Positions 1 through 11,394 of a stretch of DNA of 64,000 nt are shown here, in pieces (positions within the stretch are counted from its first letter, which is position 1; each line of letters starts with the position of its first letter). The translations under genes and the position numbers were made by a program. The notes below the pieces were generated by a model that saw nothing but the letters and a program-made list of their open reading frames with translations, had not been told where the DNA came from and did not search any database. Where the stretch lies: the NCBI GenBank assembly GCA_016081115.2, contig JABTTQ020000671.1:372001-436000 (forward strand), given 5' to 3'. This stretch comes from Rehmannia glutinosa. Its lineage: Eukaryota > Streptophyta > Magnoliopsida > Lamiales > Orobanchaceae.

Positions 1-574
1 TAAAATTTAATATTTTATAAACTCTAAAAGCATCTTATAGGTCTTCGAAATAATTTTAACCAAATAACTATAGTTCCTTTCCTTTTATCCTTTTTAGATA
101 TGCACTTTCTTTTTTGTTTTGTTGTACTTTGGTGGTTTGGTCTGTTTGGCTAAAGCCCTAAATTTTTATCCTAAAACATGATTACAACAAGATTTCTTTA
201 TATAGAATGATTTTCACAAAAATTGATGACAAAATTGTGTGTTGCTCCTACCGCGGAAAGTTGATTATCGTATTTGGACATCTGATATTTGTTTTATTTT
301 ATTTTTTAATTGAAAGATTAATTATATTATTACAATAATAAATTAAATGCGAATCAATAATTTTAGTTTTAGACTACAAAAAGTATGCAAATTGTAAACA
401 TCCAAAGAAAGAATTGAGAGATTAATTCTGTAATGTCAATCAGTCAATTATTTACTCAACTCACTAAATCTCTTAATTCATATTATATGTTAGCATTATT
501 GTTCTTTTCTTAGAAAACATGCTAAATTATACTTAGAAATATGATTTACCAGTGATATGGATCAACACGCATTG
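1..574. other. AT-rich intergenic DNA, no feature seen
   Basis: No open frame, RNA gene or terminal repeat could be supported here. The sequence is AT-rich and without obvious internal repetition. Confidence 0.5.
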
Positions 575-582
575 CCCCCACC

Positions 583-1401
583 TAGAGCTGTCAAAATGGG
601 CTAGGTCCACCGGGTCGGCCCGCCCGCCCCAAAAAAGGTAGGGGTTGGGTTGTTGATTTATAGGCCCGCTAAGAGGTGGGCCTAAACGGGCTGTCCCGCG
701 GCGGGTCGCAGGTTGAGGTGGGTTGGCCTGCGGCGGGGCGGGCCAGCCCGCGGGCTGCTACAATATTTAATTTATTTTTTTAAATATAAATATTAAAATT
801 ATTTAATAATTAAATTATTTCAAAGTATAATTTCATAGTCTTGAATAAACACTTTCATTAACTCATGTACATAGTCAGTGGTGTATATATACTATGTTTA
901 AGTATATGCAAACTTGCAAAGTAATGAATGTAGCCAGAAATTGGCCCGAAAGTTGTAGATGAAACGGAAGAAAAGCTGTAGAAAACTTTAGTTGTTTTAT
1001 GAAGAGGATATAACATAATTAAGTTTGAAATAAGAAGTGTTGATTCAAAATATATAAGTAATTATCTTTTAATCGAACTTAAAATTTAGCCTCTCCTAAT
1101 TCACCCAATCATACCATGCGTGTAATATTGCAGTTTCTCATTCCTAAACAATTATATCTTGTAATCAAATTAAATTTCCTTTTATTTTTTATAAACTATA
1201 ATATAACTAATTTTTATTTGCATAAAGAAAAAGATAATTAGATGGTAAAAAAATAAATAAAATTCTCATTGATTTTTTTAAAAAAATTTATGGTGGGCCG
1301 GCCCGCCTGACCCGCAACCCAAGGTGGGTTGGGTTGGGTTGAAGCTTTCTTGGCCCGCCAAGATGGCGAGCCATCCACTCTCTTGGCCCGTTTTTGGTCT
1401 A
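583..1401. mobile_element. hAT-type MITE
   Basis: An 819-bp non-autonomous element begins tagagctgtcaaaatgggc and ends gcccgtttttggtcta, an imperfect terminal inverted repeat. It is flanked by a perfect 8-bp duplication, cccccacc, at 575-582 and 1402-1409. Eight-base duplications and TAGAGNTGTCAAAA-type ends are typical of plant hAT elements. Both ends are rich in GGCCCGCC/GGGTTGG motifs while the centre is AT-rich. No transposase is present. The small minus-strand open frame over its right end is composition-driven. Confidence 0.85.
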
Positions 1402-1431
1402 CCCCCACCAAATGGGTTATATTTTTGGACA

Positions 1432-2306
1432 TGGGAAAATAATTTCTTTGGTCCTGTAACTTGAACTATTTTGAGATTTGGTTTTCTAATTAGTTACATT
1501 TAGGCAAAAACTTGCGTGAGACGGAGCCCTTACACAAAGTTTTAAAGGTTTTTTTTTTCAGATTTTATTTTTCTTAGGGTTTATATTTGTTTTTTAGGGT
1601 TTATTTTGTTTCTTGGGTTTATTTTTAATTGATTTGGGTTTTTAGGATTTTTAGTTTTTTTTAGGGTTTATTTTTTAATTTTTGGGTTTATTTTTATTTT
1701 TCGGGTTTATTCTTCATGGTTCATGTTTTTAGGGTTTATTTTTGTTTCTTCATGGTTCATTATTATTTTTAAATTTATTTTCATGGTTCATGTTCTCAAG
1801 ACGGAGCCCTTAGGAGGTCCGTCTCACGGATTTAGATCCGTGAGACCGTCTCACAAGAGACTTGCTCTTACATTTAAATTTTAGTCCAACATCTTTTAAT
1901 TAAAAGTTTGGACATTTAGTCATATTTTGACCGAAATTGTGCAATTTTACCAGATTTTGCTGACTATGACCGGTCATGTGCAAAACATGTCAAAAAATTG
2001 GTGATTTTGGTGATTTGACGCAAAAATTTCCACGAAAACATTAAAATTCCCAAATTTTGTGTCAATTTTTGGTAATTTGATGTGACAAATTTGCGTCAAA
2101 TCACTAAAATCCCTAAGTTTCTTAGACACATCAGCACCCATGGGTCCTAGTTAGCAATTACGGTAAAATTACACAATTCTGGTCAAAATAAGACTAAATG
2201 TCCAGCTTTTATAAAAATGTTGGGCAAAAATTTAAAAGTGACTACTTAGAGGCCAGACTAAATCTCCAAGTACTCCAAGTTACGGGACTGAAAAAATTAT
2301 TTTCCC
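1432..2306. mobile_element. Mutator-like MITE with long terminal inverted repeats
   Basis: The two ends are inverted copies of each other for roughly 200 bases once the nested element at 1503-1867 is removed. Matching blocks include the terminal ggaaaataatt and the inner ggacatttagtc. The flanks ttttggaca (1423-1431) and ttttgtaca (2307-2315) match at 8 of 9 bases, fitting the 9-bp duplication made by Mutator-like transposases. No coding capacity is seen. Confidence 0.7.
1503..1867. mobile_element. Nested Mutator-type MITE (GAGACGG ends)
   Basis: This element lies inside the left arm of the 1432-2306 MITE. It starts ggcaaaaacttgcgtgagac and ends caagagacttgctc. The terminal inverted repeat carries the GTGAGACGG motif, and a second palindromic gtgagacc/cgtctcac block sits near 1825-1855. 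A perfect 9-bp duplication, ttacattta, occurs at 1494-1502 and 1868-1876. The interior (about 1550-1790) is a degenerate run of agggtttatttt-like units. Confidence 0.82.
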
Positions 2307-2399
2307 TTTTGTACAAATATATTAATTCATGCATCAAAGCTACCATTTTTAATATATATTTTTTCTCTTTTATGGATTAATCGAACTCATTTCATATAT

Positions 2400-2401
<2 letters not shown>

Positions 2402-2432
<31 letters not shown>
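2402..2432. repeat. (AT)n microsatellite
   Basis: Uninterrupted AT dinucleotide run. Confidence 0.95.
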
Positions 2433-2437
<5 letters not shown>

Positions 2438-2800
2438 TTTAGGTAATGAATACAAATTTAGGTAATTTCATTCATTGAACTCGTTCTCTATATATGATCG
2501 ATCAATTCAAAAGACCCATATCACATTCATGCACGTTTATGCTCGTGTTCACAATGGTCCACGATATCACATGATGATATATAATTTGCGAGTGACCATA
2601 AATAAAACAAAATGAAACTATTGACATGTTCTTTTTTCCCCTTGAAACGATATCATTAATTCGAGTATTAGAAAATGACAAAAACTCAAATCAGACAGTC
2701 TAACGAGCCAAAATCCATTAAACGGATTCCAAAATTTATTTGGTGGTAATTTTATAATATTAACAATGACATTTTTGTAACATCCAAGGACTGGTATTCT

Positions 2801-3738
2801 CAGGGGCGGACCCATGATTTACAACTGAGGGGGGCCAACTTGGGGTGACAAGAATCGGTAGACACGAATACTTACACATGTTCGGATCCTAATGGGAAGG
2901 TACGAGTAACTTTTTCCAGGTTTGGGATAGGAGTAATATATATAATATTTTAATAGAGTTTGAGATGAGTACAAATAGTATTAATATCACAAGTTTTGAG
3001 TAGAGATACTCGAGAGCTAGCAGTTGAAGAATGAATTATCAACCATATATATATATATATGATAATTATATTTAAATATATTATATTATATCAAAAAATG
3101 GCATCAATATTCGTAGTTAACTAAATTCTACTCAAGATGTATACTCCATAATTTTAAATAGTATGATATACATATCAAGATCCACACAATAGTTTATTCA
3201 AACTTAAAGATAATAATCATTGGCTTGTATGATTTACAATAAATATTAGGGATAATTATAAAAGACCCCCTGAGGTTTGGGCTAATTATAGAAAAATCCA
3301 AAGGTATTTCAAAATTACAAAAAGCCCCCTTAGGTTTGACAATGTCTTAAATTTAAGGGGCTAATTGTAAGATTTCTAGAAATATCATGGGATTTTTGAA
3401 ATGGTTTGTGGCTTAAGACGGGAGAAAATACAGGATATAATCTAGCCTCAAGGAATTTTTTGTAATTTTGAAACATCGTTGGGTTTTTTTGTAATTAGCT
3501 TAAATCTCAGGGGTGTTTTTGTAATTATCCCTAAATATTATTGATCAATAATTTGGGTTGGAGATAAAAATACTAAAACACTAAAATACTACATATACAT
3601 ATATTGATACATATATATACATATACACATATATATAAGTGTATAAGATGAAAAGTTCAGGGGGTATAAGTTTAAAAAATGAAAATTTGGGGGGGGGGGG
3701 GCAAGGCCCCCCAGAGCTTCAGGGTAGTTCCGCCCTTG
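2801..3738. mobile_element. hAT-type MITE (CAGGGGCGGA ends)
   Basis: It starts caggggcggaccc and ends gttccgcccttg, an inverted pair. The flanks ggtattct (2793-2800) and ggtattag (3739-3746) match at 6 of 8 bases. Just inside the ends are G-runs (ggggggcc; a 10-G run near 3692-3701), usual in this family. The same family occurs at 58091-58732 and 60672-61104. A second MITE is nested at 3248-3532. Confidence 0.75.
3248..3532. mobile_element. MITE of the AGGGATAATTAC family, copy A
   Basis: The ends agggataattat and gtaattatccct are inverted copies and continue inward through cccctgaggtttgggctaat. A perfect 7-bp repeat, aaatatt, flanks it at 3241-3247 and 3533-3539. It is nested in the hAT MITE at 2801-3738. 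Four relatives occur in this window (6616, 51699, 61376, 63338). The superfamily is not assigned. Confidence 0.75.
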
Positions 3739-4340
3739 GGTATTAGTAGTCCTTTTGAAAAGTATTATTATATAGTTCACTTGAAAGTATTAGTTTGTAA
3801 TATTGGACGGTGATATAGTATCACAGATAAGTATTAGGTTTTCATCTGAAAATTATTAGTATGTGTTTCACTTGAAAATATTTAATAGTCCCCCCTAAAA
3901 AGTAATAGTTTTTTTCGTCAAAAGTATAAGTCGTCCTTGTGAAACGTATTAGTAGTTCATCTGAAAAATATTAGTTTTTCGCCTGAAAGATTTTTGATAA
4001 TTCAGTAAAAAGTATTAGTTTTTTAATAATTTAATAGTCCCACTAAACAGTAGTAGTAGGTCCCCTAAAAGGTCTTAGACATTCCGTTAGGTCACTGTGG
4101 CTGAGTCGTTGGGTTTGTGGGTTGGGTAAATACGTTAGACTGGAATCGTCTAACCGTTAGATCGTCTAACATGAGACTACCTCTTAGAAAATATATATTT
4201 TTTGTTATATTTGAAAGCTTTATTTGTCATTTGGGTTTGTGGGTCGGGTAGATCCATTAGGTGGAATCGTCTAACCGTTAGTTAGATCCCAATGTACACT
4301 ACCTCTTAGAAAATAGATAATTTTTTTGTTTCATTTTAAA
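3739..4340. repeat. Degenerate AGTATTAGT repeat block with a tandem duplication
   Basis: From 3739 to about 4060 the motif agtattagt/aaaagtattag recurs every 20-45 bases. It reads as the inverse of the actactaatactttt array at 46600-47276. From about 4104 to 4340 a ~120-bp segment containing gggtttgtgggt, ggaatcgtctaaccgtta and ctacctcttagaaaata occurs twice in tandem. The tctaacatgagactac motif resembles the ends of GAGACGG-type MITEs, so this may be a decayed member; its boundaries were not fixed. Confidence 0.55.
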
Positions 4341-5684
4341 GCTTTATTTTAAAAAGGAAAAAAAAATGAGTGGTGTTTGGGGCGTGGACGTGGCAAAACT
4401 AGCGACTTGCAAAAAATATGGTTGTATATGAGAACACATGACAACCAGATCCAGGCAACTGATTACAAGGCATTTTCTTCTCCTCCTCTGTTATGATGTG
4501 TTCCCATATATCAGAGATTGGGCCCACACTACTTACGTACAGCCAGTCTGAGAGTAGGCCCGTCTGAAATCGGGCCCAAGTTTTAGAATAGGCTTGGAGA
4601 CAGCATTTTCCCCTCATAATAGAGATTTTTCCTTTTCTTTTTTTGAAAGGCCTCATAATAGAGATTCTAATAAATTAAATAGTGTTAAAGATTATATTTA
4701 AGTTAAATTGAAATTTACCGACGATTTGAATGATAACTTTCTTTTCATTATATGTATGCATTAGTAGTCAGTAGATAATATTAGTGACAACTGAAATATT
4801 ACACATTTAATCTGTCAATAGTGACAACTTAAAAACTAATTGTTAATTATCTGTTATCACTATTAGGCTTATAGAAATTATTATTGTGGCAAAATAATTA
4901 TTATTCTTGTCTAATATATATTATTAGCGATAAATTATTATTGCTACTGCTGTCGTTATTTTCAATTGTGGATTGATAATTAAATTGGCATTGCTATTGC
5001 TATCTATCAATGATATAATTGGTCGTTATTGCTATCTAGATGAAACAATAAATCTTTTCAATTAAATTTCCCACACTCTAATTTCACTCAAAACCCATAA
5101 TCAAGAAAAAATACATTATTGAGTCGAATTAATGATCATCTTGAGCTGGGGTTTAGATTTACTGGAATATATCAAATAATTTTGAAACAAGGATATATGA
5201 AGGGTATTTGGGAATTGGGAGGGTGGGTTTGGATTGGAGGGTATAAATTAAATGAATGCATAATGAATATTGTAGGGTTGGTGAGTGAATTGGTTCGTGG
5301 GGTGTGACTAAATTTAGAGCACACGTTTGAATTTGTATCAGAATATCTTGAAAACATATGGACTTAATAGATTGGGCCGAATAACAGTGGGCCCTTTAAC
5401 AGGGAGTTCTGTAGATGACTGTGGTCCTGGGCCAGATATATGTAAGGGTTTCCGCAGGGAATACCCACGGATTTATGGCAACAAAATTGACCATCTTTGT
5501 TGTCTCATCCTATTACCTATTCCATATTTCACTGTGTTTGGAGGGATGTATTGATTCATTGGATAAGAAGAAATTCTTGCTCATAGGAGCCTTTGTGGAG
5601 GATATGATCGGTTTGGATCATTTTCTATTTTAAGTTTTATTTTCAGATACATACATATCATAAATTTATTTATTTTTTTTTTTT
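4341..5684. other. Intergenic DNA, no supported gene
   Basis: Several short open frames occur (for example 5119-5307 and 5327-5633), but none has a recognisable domain, splice structure or start context, and frames on opposite strands overlap. I see no terminal repeats. Treated as non-coding. Confidence 0.45.
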
Positions 5685-5850
5685 GACGTGGAAACCCTGC
5701 CACAACTCTTGGGGTACATATTGGGTAAATCTTCATGTTTTGACGCAATAAGGTAGTTTGAAACCACACCACCAAGTAAATCGCTAGAGAAACCATTGTT
5801 GCATAGACTCGACCAAATTGTGTAGGGGCAAATTCGAACTTGATATATCT
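5685..5850 (-). mobile_element. SINE-like fragment
   Basis: Read on the minus strand, the segment contains aagttcgaatttgcccc, close to an RNA polymerase III B box, followed by text ending in a poly-T/poly-A stretch near 5672-5683. This is the usual layout of a plant tRNA-derived SINE. No target duplication was identified, so the ends are approximate. Confidence 0.4.
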
Positions 5851-5964
5851 TTTCCTTGTAAATATATATTTGACGTGCATATGTACAATAAAATACGAGC
5901 GTGAAACAAGAAAGTAGAACAAAAGTTGATTTGGAATGATATTGCGGGTTTCAAAAATTTGTAA

Positions 5965-6260
5965 CAGTACTATTATATTGGGATAACCACATTATCTAAA
6001 ATCTTAAGCTATTAGAAATATAAATCATTTAATATTTAATAACTCTAACATGCCCTTAACATGCGGACGGAATATTTATGAAATCTAGCAAGTGAAATAT
6101 TTTTCGTGGGTGTGATGAGGATTTGAACTCGATCACCTCTTTTTGGTTTGATACAATATTGAATGAACACATCACTAAAAGCTTAACACGCAATTCGTTT
6201 TGATTAATCGTCAAATGAGGTGTAATTAAAAGAACACGGGTTCGAGTCATCGCTTAGGAA
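5965..6260 (-). mobile_element. SINE-like or tRNA-derived repeat fragment
   Basis: On the minus strand the block near 6115-6140 reads gagttcaaatcctcatcac, matching a B box (GGTTCAAATCC type). It is followed by cacccacgaaaaatattt and atgttaagggcatgttagag, a layout seen in old plant SINE or short retroelement copies. Boundaries and family are uncertain. Confidence 0.35.
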
Positions 6261-6615
6261 ATTTCGTGTGGCCTCTGGGAAAAAGAAGAAGAAGAAAACA
6301 ACATTGAAGACATTAAACATTAAAAGTCTTTGTATTCAACATCTAAGAATTATGAATTAATACGGGAATGGATCATTCAATATTGTTTTATTGAGTCATT
6401 CATGTCTAGGCTTTAAGGACACACCCAAAGCAAAAGGGATAGGTACATAATTTCCCACCTACTCTTTCTATACCTTCTCACAACATACACTGATCATTGC
6501 TAAGTTGTGTTTGTACATATATATAAGAAAATCAGATTTAATATTGCAACTTGTATATGTCATTTATTTTGTTGTACTATAGCCAGCTTTCTTGTTTATT
6601 AGGTTGATAACTTTT

Positions 6616-6895
6616 AGAGTTAATTACAAAAACATCCCTGAGATTTGGGTTAATTTACAAAAAAACCCGGACATGTTTCAAAATTACAAAAAACCCCTTC
6701 AGGTTTCTTTTTGTCTTATGGGGGTAATTGTAATATTTTTGTAAATGTCAAGGGTTTTTTTTGCAATATTTTCGAAAATCACCGGAAAAAATGTATGACG
6801 GAATCAAACCTCAATGGGTTTTTTGTAATTCTCAAATAACTCTGGGTTTTTTTGTAGTTAGCCCAAACTTTAAGGGTATTTTTGTAATTATCCCT
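6616..6895. mobile_element. MITE of the AGGGATAATTAC family, copy B
   Basis: The ends agagttaattacaaaaac and gtatttttgtaattatccct are inverted copies. The flanks aactttt (6609-6615) and aacttta (6896-6902) match at 6 of 7 bases. Inner motifs (ccccttcaggttt, aaacctcaatgggttttttg) match copy A. Confidence 0.7.
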
Positions 6896-8062
6896 AACTT
6901 TAATTTTATGCAACTTGTATATGTCATTTTGTTGTACTATAGGCTTTTATCCATACTACATATGTAGGAGTACTCCATGCGAACAACTATTGGTATGTAT
7001 TGTATGCAAATTTATGGTATTCACACACAATCACACTCGGGGCGCGTGTATTGTATGCAAATCTAAGTAAAACATACACCCACAGTATATTCTCTTAGAA
7101 GAAAGCATCTCTTTGGATCATACTATAGTGAGCATTTTTTGTTTTAGGTAGCTTTTGTTTACTAGGTTCATAACTTGTATGTACTAAAACAAAAATTATT
7201 GAAGGGTTTTGGTCCTTATAATGTGCAACTAATTAATTAGTGTACAATTTAAAGCAAGATATGAAAAATCTGCAATATTCACTCCCTTGTTATGAAATGT
7301 ATGACTCGAAATTCAATTTGGCCCAAAATCAATGTTTAATGCATCAGACATACCACCTCGAAAATAAAGTAATGAGAGAAATTTTCTCGTCACAAATAAA
7401 ACTTATTACGTCCCTAAAAAATGTATATATACTAACAATGATGTGTGTTAATTCATTTTTTATATAAATTTAATAAAAATAAATTTTCAATATTTTTATT
7501 TGATCAAGAAGTTTCAATTACCCATTAATCTCGCCAACTCAACTAAAATTTGGCCAAGTGATGTCACAAGTCACAACCAAAACCAAAAAAATAAAATGTG
7601 TGGGCAACAAAAACAAACTCGAGTTGGCCAAACTTGATGGTATGTTTTAGTTTTGTTTGGAGTCTATCACCTTCTTTGATCAGACAATTGCCAAATATTA
7701 ATTCACTGCATTTTAGTTTTTCTCACCTTTTGTCTCACAACACATCATATATATGTGTGTAGGTATGTATATATCTATGCAAAATTGTGGTAAAATTTAA
7801 TCTTATATGTTTTGTTTTATAAAAAAAAAACCTCTATTAAATTTAAAAAAGTCACTAATTGACTCATTTTTCGCCCGATATTGAACAATTGGACGAAAAA
7901 CCAAAATGGTCTTGGGAACGTGAACACATGAGTTTTTCCGTACAACTTCTAGTTTCAATGAAAAAATGACTCAATTTGCGAGTTTTTTTCTTAAATTACA
8001 AAATTCTTTGCAATATTTGAATTTTAAATCATTTTGTTACCCGAGTATAGTGTATGATAAAA
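6896..8062. other. AT-rich intergenic DNA, no feature seen
   Basis: Nothing coding or repetitive could be supported between the MITE and the gypsy element. Short open frames such as 7240-7467 lack any recognisable motif. Confidence 0.45.
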
Positions 8063-8067
8063 ATTAC

Positions 8068-8561
8068 TAATTTTGGAAAGTAAATCAGATGTACCTGACC
8101 TAAGGACCCACGAAGCGAGGTGACGTGTATTCCACGAGGTGACCTGGTCAAGGATCCCCAAAGAGCGAGGTGAGGTACTTTGTTCGAGGGTACTGAAAGC
8201 AGAACGCACGTTAGGAAGCCGAGGGATGGCTCCAGACCTAAGGCCCTCCGATGCCTAAGTCGAATCATGTAGTTGAGGTACTTAGAAAGTTAAAACGCGA
8301 GATAATTTAGAATAATGAAAAGTTACCTTTTATCTTGATTTCGTGTCGTATTTATAGACTATTCACCGTGTAATGCGGATCAAGACACGTGGCACCGATC
8401 GACGGTGAGCGGCTCGCGCGGCGACCCGACCGGACATTTGGGTCGGGTCGGGACCCATATAAAAAGTCGCGGATCCTGGGGGCATCTTGGTAATTTCCGG
8501 CGAGGCAAGGTCAAGATGGTCAATTCGACCTAGGCGAGGCTATAATGGTAATTTCACATCA
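8068..8561 (-). repeat. 3' LTR of the gypsy element
   Basis: This 494-bp copy matches 18771-19241. Its outer base pair has mutated (ta instead of tg) and its inner end keeps cacatca. On the element strand a TATAAATA box lies at about 8349-8356. The copy has about 25 extra bases around 8410-8450 relative to the other LTR. On the plus strand it contains ccatataaaaagtcgc near 8456, a possible TATA element pointing toward the antisense gene. Confidence 0.92.
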
Positions 8562-8570
8562 TTTACTCCC
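8562..8570 (-). other. Polypurine tract of the gypsy element
   Basis: On the minus strand gggagtaaa sits immediately upstream of the 3' LTR, the position and composition expected for the plus-strand primer of reverse transcription. Confidence 0.65.
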
Positions 8571-8721
8571 GATTACTTTAGTAATTTATTGCTAAAGTGA
8601 CTCGATCTGAGTCCTCGAATTCAAGCGACACGGAATCTAAGCCCGTGATTCGAAAAAGACCCTTCCATCCGGTAGTTGAATTTGAATAGCCTTTCAATCG
8701 AGACCGTTGATTTTCCCTTCT

Positions 8722-8734
8722 CTATATATATAAG
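8722..8734 (+). promoter_or_regulatory. Candidate TATA box of the antisense gene
   Basis: ctatatatataag lies about 160 bases upstream of the ATG at 8891, followed by a pyrimidine-rich leader (cttcactttttacactttttacc). Position and sequence fit a plant core promoter; function is inferred. Confidence 0.45.
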
Positions 8735-8890
8735 ATGGTCTTAAAAACCTTCACTTTTTACACTTTTTACCCTGGATTGCCTGTTGCTCAAGCTCGCCAC
8801 GACCCAGGATCTTGACTTCGTGCTCCTCCACTTCACTTGACATAGAGGTGGGTTCTCTTTTCTCTCTACTTTAAATTTTCTTAATCATTT

Positions 8891-11175
8891 ATGGCGACCC
8901 CTCCTCCTTCTACACGACCTTCTAATTCGCGGTCAAACTCCGGATCGTCTTGAAATCGGGATCGTCCGATTCTAGCTCGTCTCGAGCTCTTCCTCTCTAC
9001 TTCTACTAGCGGGCGACCCATATTCCCCCTCTCAAGATAGGGTATCGCGAGGCCACCCTTTTGGGACGACTGGAACACGTCGCTCCCCGGGCTTTACTTA
9101 GGTCCCGAGTCTCCGTTCATGATTTAGACACCATTAGGAAAAACTTCTTCATTCCCGCTTCATACTGAATCATAATTCCTACTACTAGTGATAGGATAGA
9201 TAAACCACCACCTCGCTGCTTAGCTTTTCACCTCGCTAGCCTCGAGGCGGGTCTTAGATTTCCTTTGGCTCGCCCCGTTGCTGACATTCTAAGAGGGCTC
9301 GATGTTTGCCCCGCTCAACTTGTCCCAAATTCCTATCGTCACATCGTAGGTTTTATCATCTTGATGAAGCACTTGGCGAGGCCGCCTCGCTTTCTCACTT
9401 TTGCGAACTATATGCCATCAATTCTTCTACCACCACTACTAACTCCGGCTTCTTTTACATCTCACCTCGAACTAACCGAAAGTTTTTGCATCGGGTTCCT
9501 TCCTCGGTGTGGCCTTGGAAAGAGAGGTTCATATTCATTCGAGCCCCTATTGAAAATCCTTGGGACTTACCTTCAGATTGGAAATTGAGCCAGCCTCGCC
9601 TTCGAGGCTTACCTCCTGTTTCTTGGGGGGCCGACTTCGTATCTAGGTTGACCCAAAATTGGTATGAGGCTTGCGACCTCATTACCGAAGACGTTCTATC
9701 CCTCGTCGGCCTTAGCCCCGCTCCTCGCCACGAAACTCTAACACTTGGTAATTTATTTCTCTCTATTTTGTTGGCTCACTTATCATTCTCGTACTGATGT
9801 TATTGCTTATTTATGTAGATATAGCGATCCGATTTGTTTGTACTCGACAAGGCCCTTGCCAAGAATAAAGAGCGCTTGGCTCGCATAAGCGAGCTCGCCA
9901 AGAGATCTTGCTACCCGAGCTGCCATTGGGCGTAGTCATGGCTTCGGCCCCCGTCGTCACGGTAGCCGTCGACCCCGCTCCCGAGGTGCCCTCAAAGAAA
10001 ACCAGCAAGGCCTCGGGTAGCAAGTCGAAGGAAGATAAAGGGAAGGTTGTGGCCGAAGGCTCTGCCCAGAAAAAGACTAAAACTCGCAAGGCTAGGAGTT
10101 CGTCTGACTCAATGGATGCCTCCCCCGGGATGCGGGCTCAAGACGCAAGCGATCCCACCGATGCGAACCTTCCGACAGTGGATCGGATGATGATGTGGTT
10201 AAATCGTAGTGAGTCTCATCTTTAGGCCCAAAGAACTTGCGGCTCGTGAGAAGGCTCCCGAACTTATGCCTCGAGCTCGCGAGCTCTCCATGCCTCGCAC
10301 CGTTCCCTCTTTGGAATATCGGCTCATGCCAAGCTCGGTCCTCGAAACGAACCTGGAGAAGACTCCTTTGAATTTTACAACTACACTACCCTTTCATGCC
10401 GATCGATTCGCCTTAATGACCATCGACTTTACTCGCATCGAAGAGCTCGCGGCCATGGTATCATGTCGGTATGTGGCTTATTTTAAATTGTGCAACTCTA
10501 TTTCTTCGTTTCTTTTACTTAGCTTTTTGTCATTTATTTCGCTTTTTCCTTTTGCGACTTTCGCGCTTGCTTTGCATCAAATGGCCCTTCGAGGTGCCGA
10601 CTGGAGGCACCAAAACGAAGTGTACGTCAATCAGCTGAGTGAGGTCCATGCGAAGCTCCGAACTGCCGAGGCGGATAAGGCAAAAGCCATCGAGGAGGCC
10701 CGAGCCGAGCTTCTCAAGGAGGTGAACGATCTAAAGACCCAGCTCACCTCGTCCCAAAACGAGCTCACTACTCGTGAGAAGCTTCATGCCAAGGAGGTGG
10801 CAGAGTCTTTTGAGAGGGGTCGTAAGTGAGGTCTCGAAGAATATCCCACCTCTGAAAAGTATAGGGCTTCGCTAGCTTCGTCCCGCCTCGCTGGAGTTCA
10901 ATCCTTCCTTGATCCTCCTCGTGCGAGAAACTCATAGCCGAGCGAGTCGTGGTATATCTTTTTGACGGTTTTGAGTGATGTCGTGAGCGGGGATTAAAAA
11001 GGCGCCTTCAAGGCCGATTTCAACCCCGAGAAGTCGGACCCCTTGAGGGCGACCCGGGGCGGATGTCTTCGAAGGTGAAGGTGAGGTTGGCACTTCAAAC
11101 GACGTAGAGATCATTGACGAAGTTGAGGAGGTCGATGAGTTCACCGAGGTCGTTAAGCCTCTTCTAGCATCTTAG
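8891..11175 (+). pseudogene. Antisense extra gene of Tat element, plant transposon-type (PF04195-like) domain
   Basis: It lies between the integrase end and the 3' LTR, on the strand opposite gag-pol. The first ATG gives MATPPPSTRPSNSRSN before a stop. The conserved core follows in broken frames: about 9210-9410 (ARPVADILRGLDVCPAQLVP, HIVGFIILMKHL), then about 9360-9747 (PRTNRKFLHRVPSSVWPWKE, ENPWDLPSDWKL). This text resembles the putative gypsy-type plant transposon domain. A likely intron runs from gtaatt at about 9748 to tatgtag at about 9818. Downstream come a Ser/Lys-rich linker (9908-10225) and an Ala/Glu/Lys-rich coiled coil (about 10580-10829). At least four frameshifts or stops are visible, so it cannot make an intact protein. 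The product's role in such elements is unknown. Confidence 0.75.
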
Positions 11176-11394
11176 GGACATGTAAATTTGCTACGTATGA
11201 GATGATGTATTCTTATTTCATGTAAACTTCATCACCTTGCAATGTAGTCTAACTTTCACTTTGCTTTTGTTTATTGCTTCTACCTTACTTCGCTTATTTC
11301 TGTGTGTCACTTTGATGTACTACACTTCGCTTTTATATGTTGCATGCACTTTGCTTCGCTTTGCTTTTTTTTTTTTTTGGCGAACCTAAGTCCA

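Noticed and set aside
1550..1790. Runs of tttagggtttat resembling interstitial telomere repeats
   Set aside because: The units are agggtttatttt-like with variable length, not regular TTTAGGG heptamers, and lie inside a MITE.
5327..5633. Overlapping plus-strand open frames that might be a small gene
   Set aside because: No recognisable motif, no splice support, and two frames overlap over the same DNA; composition alone can explain them.
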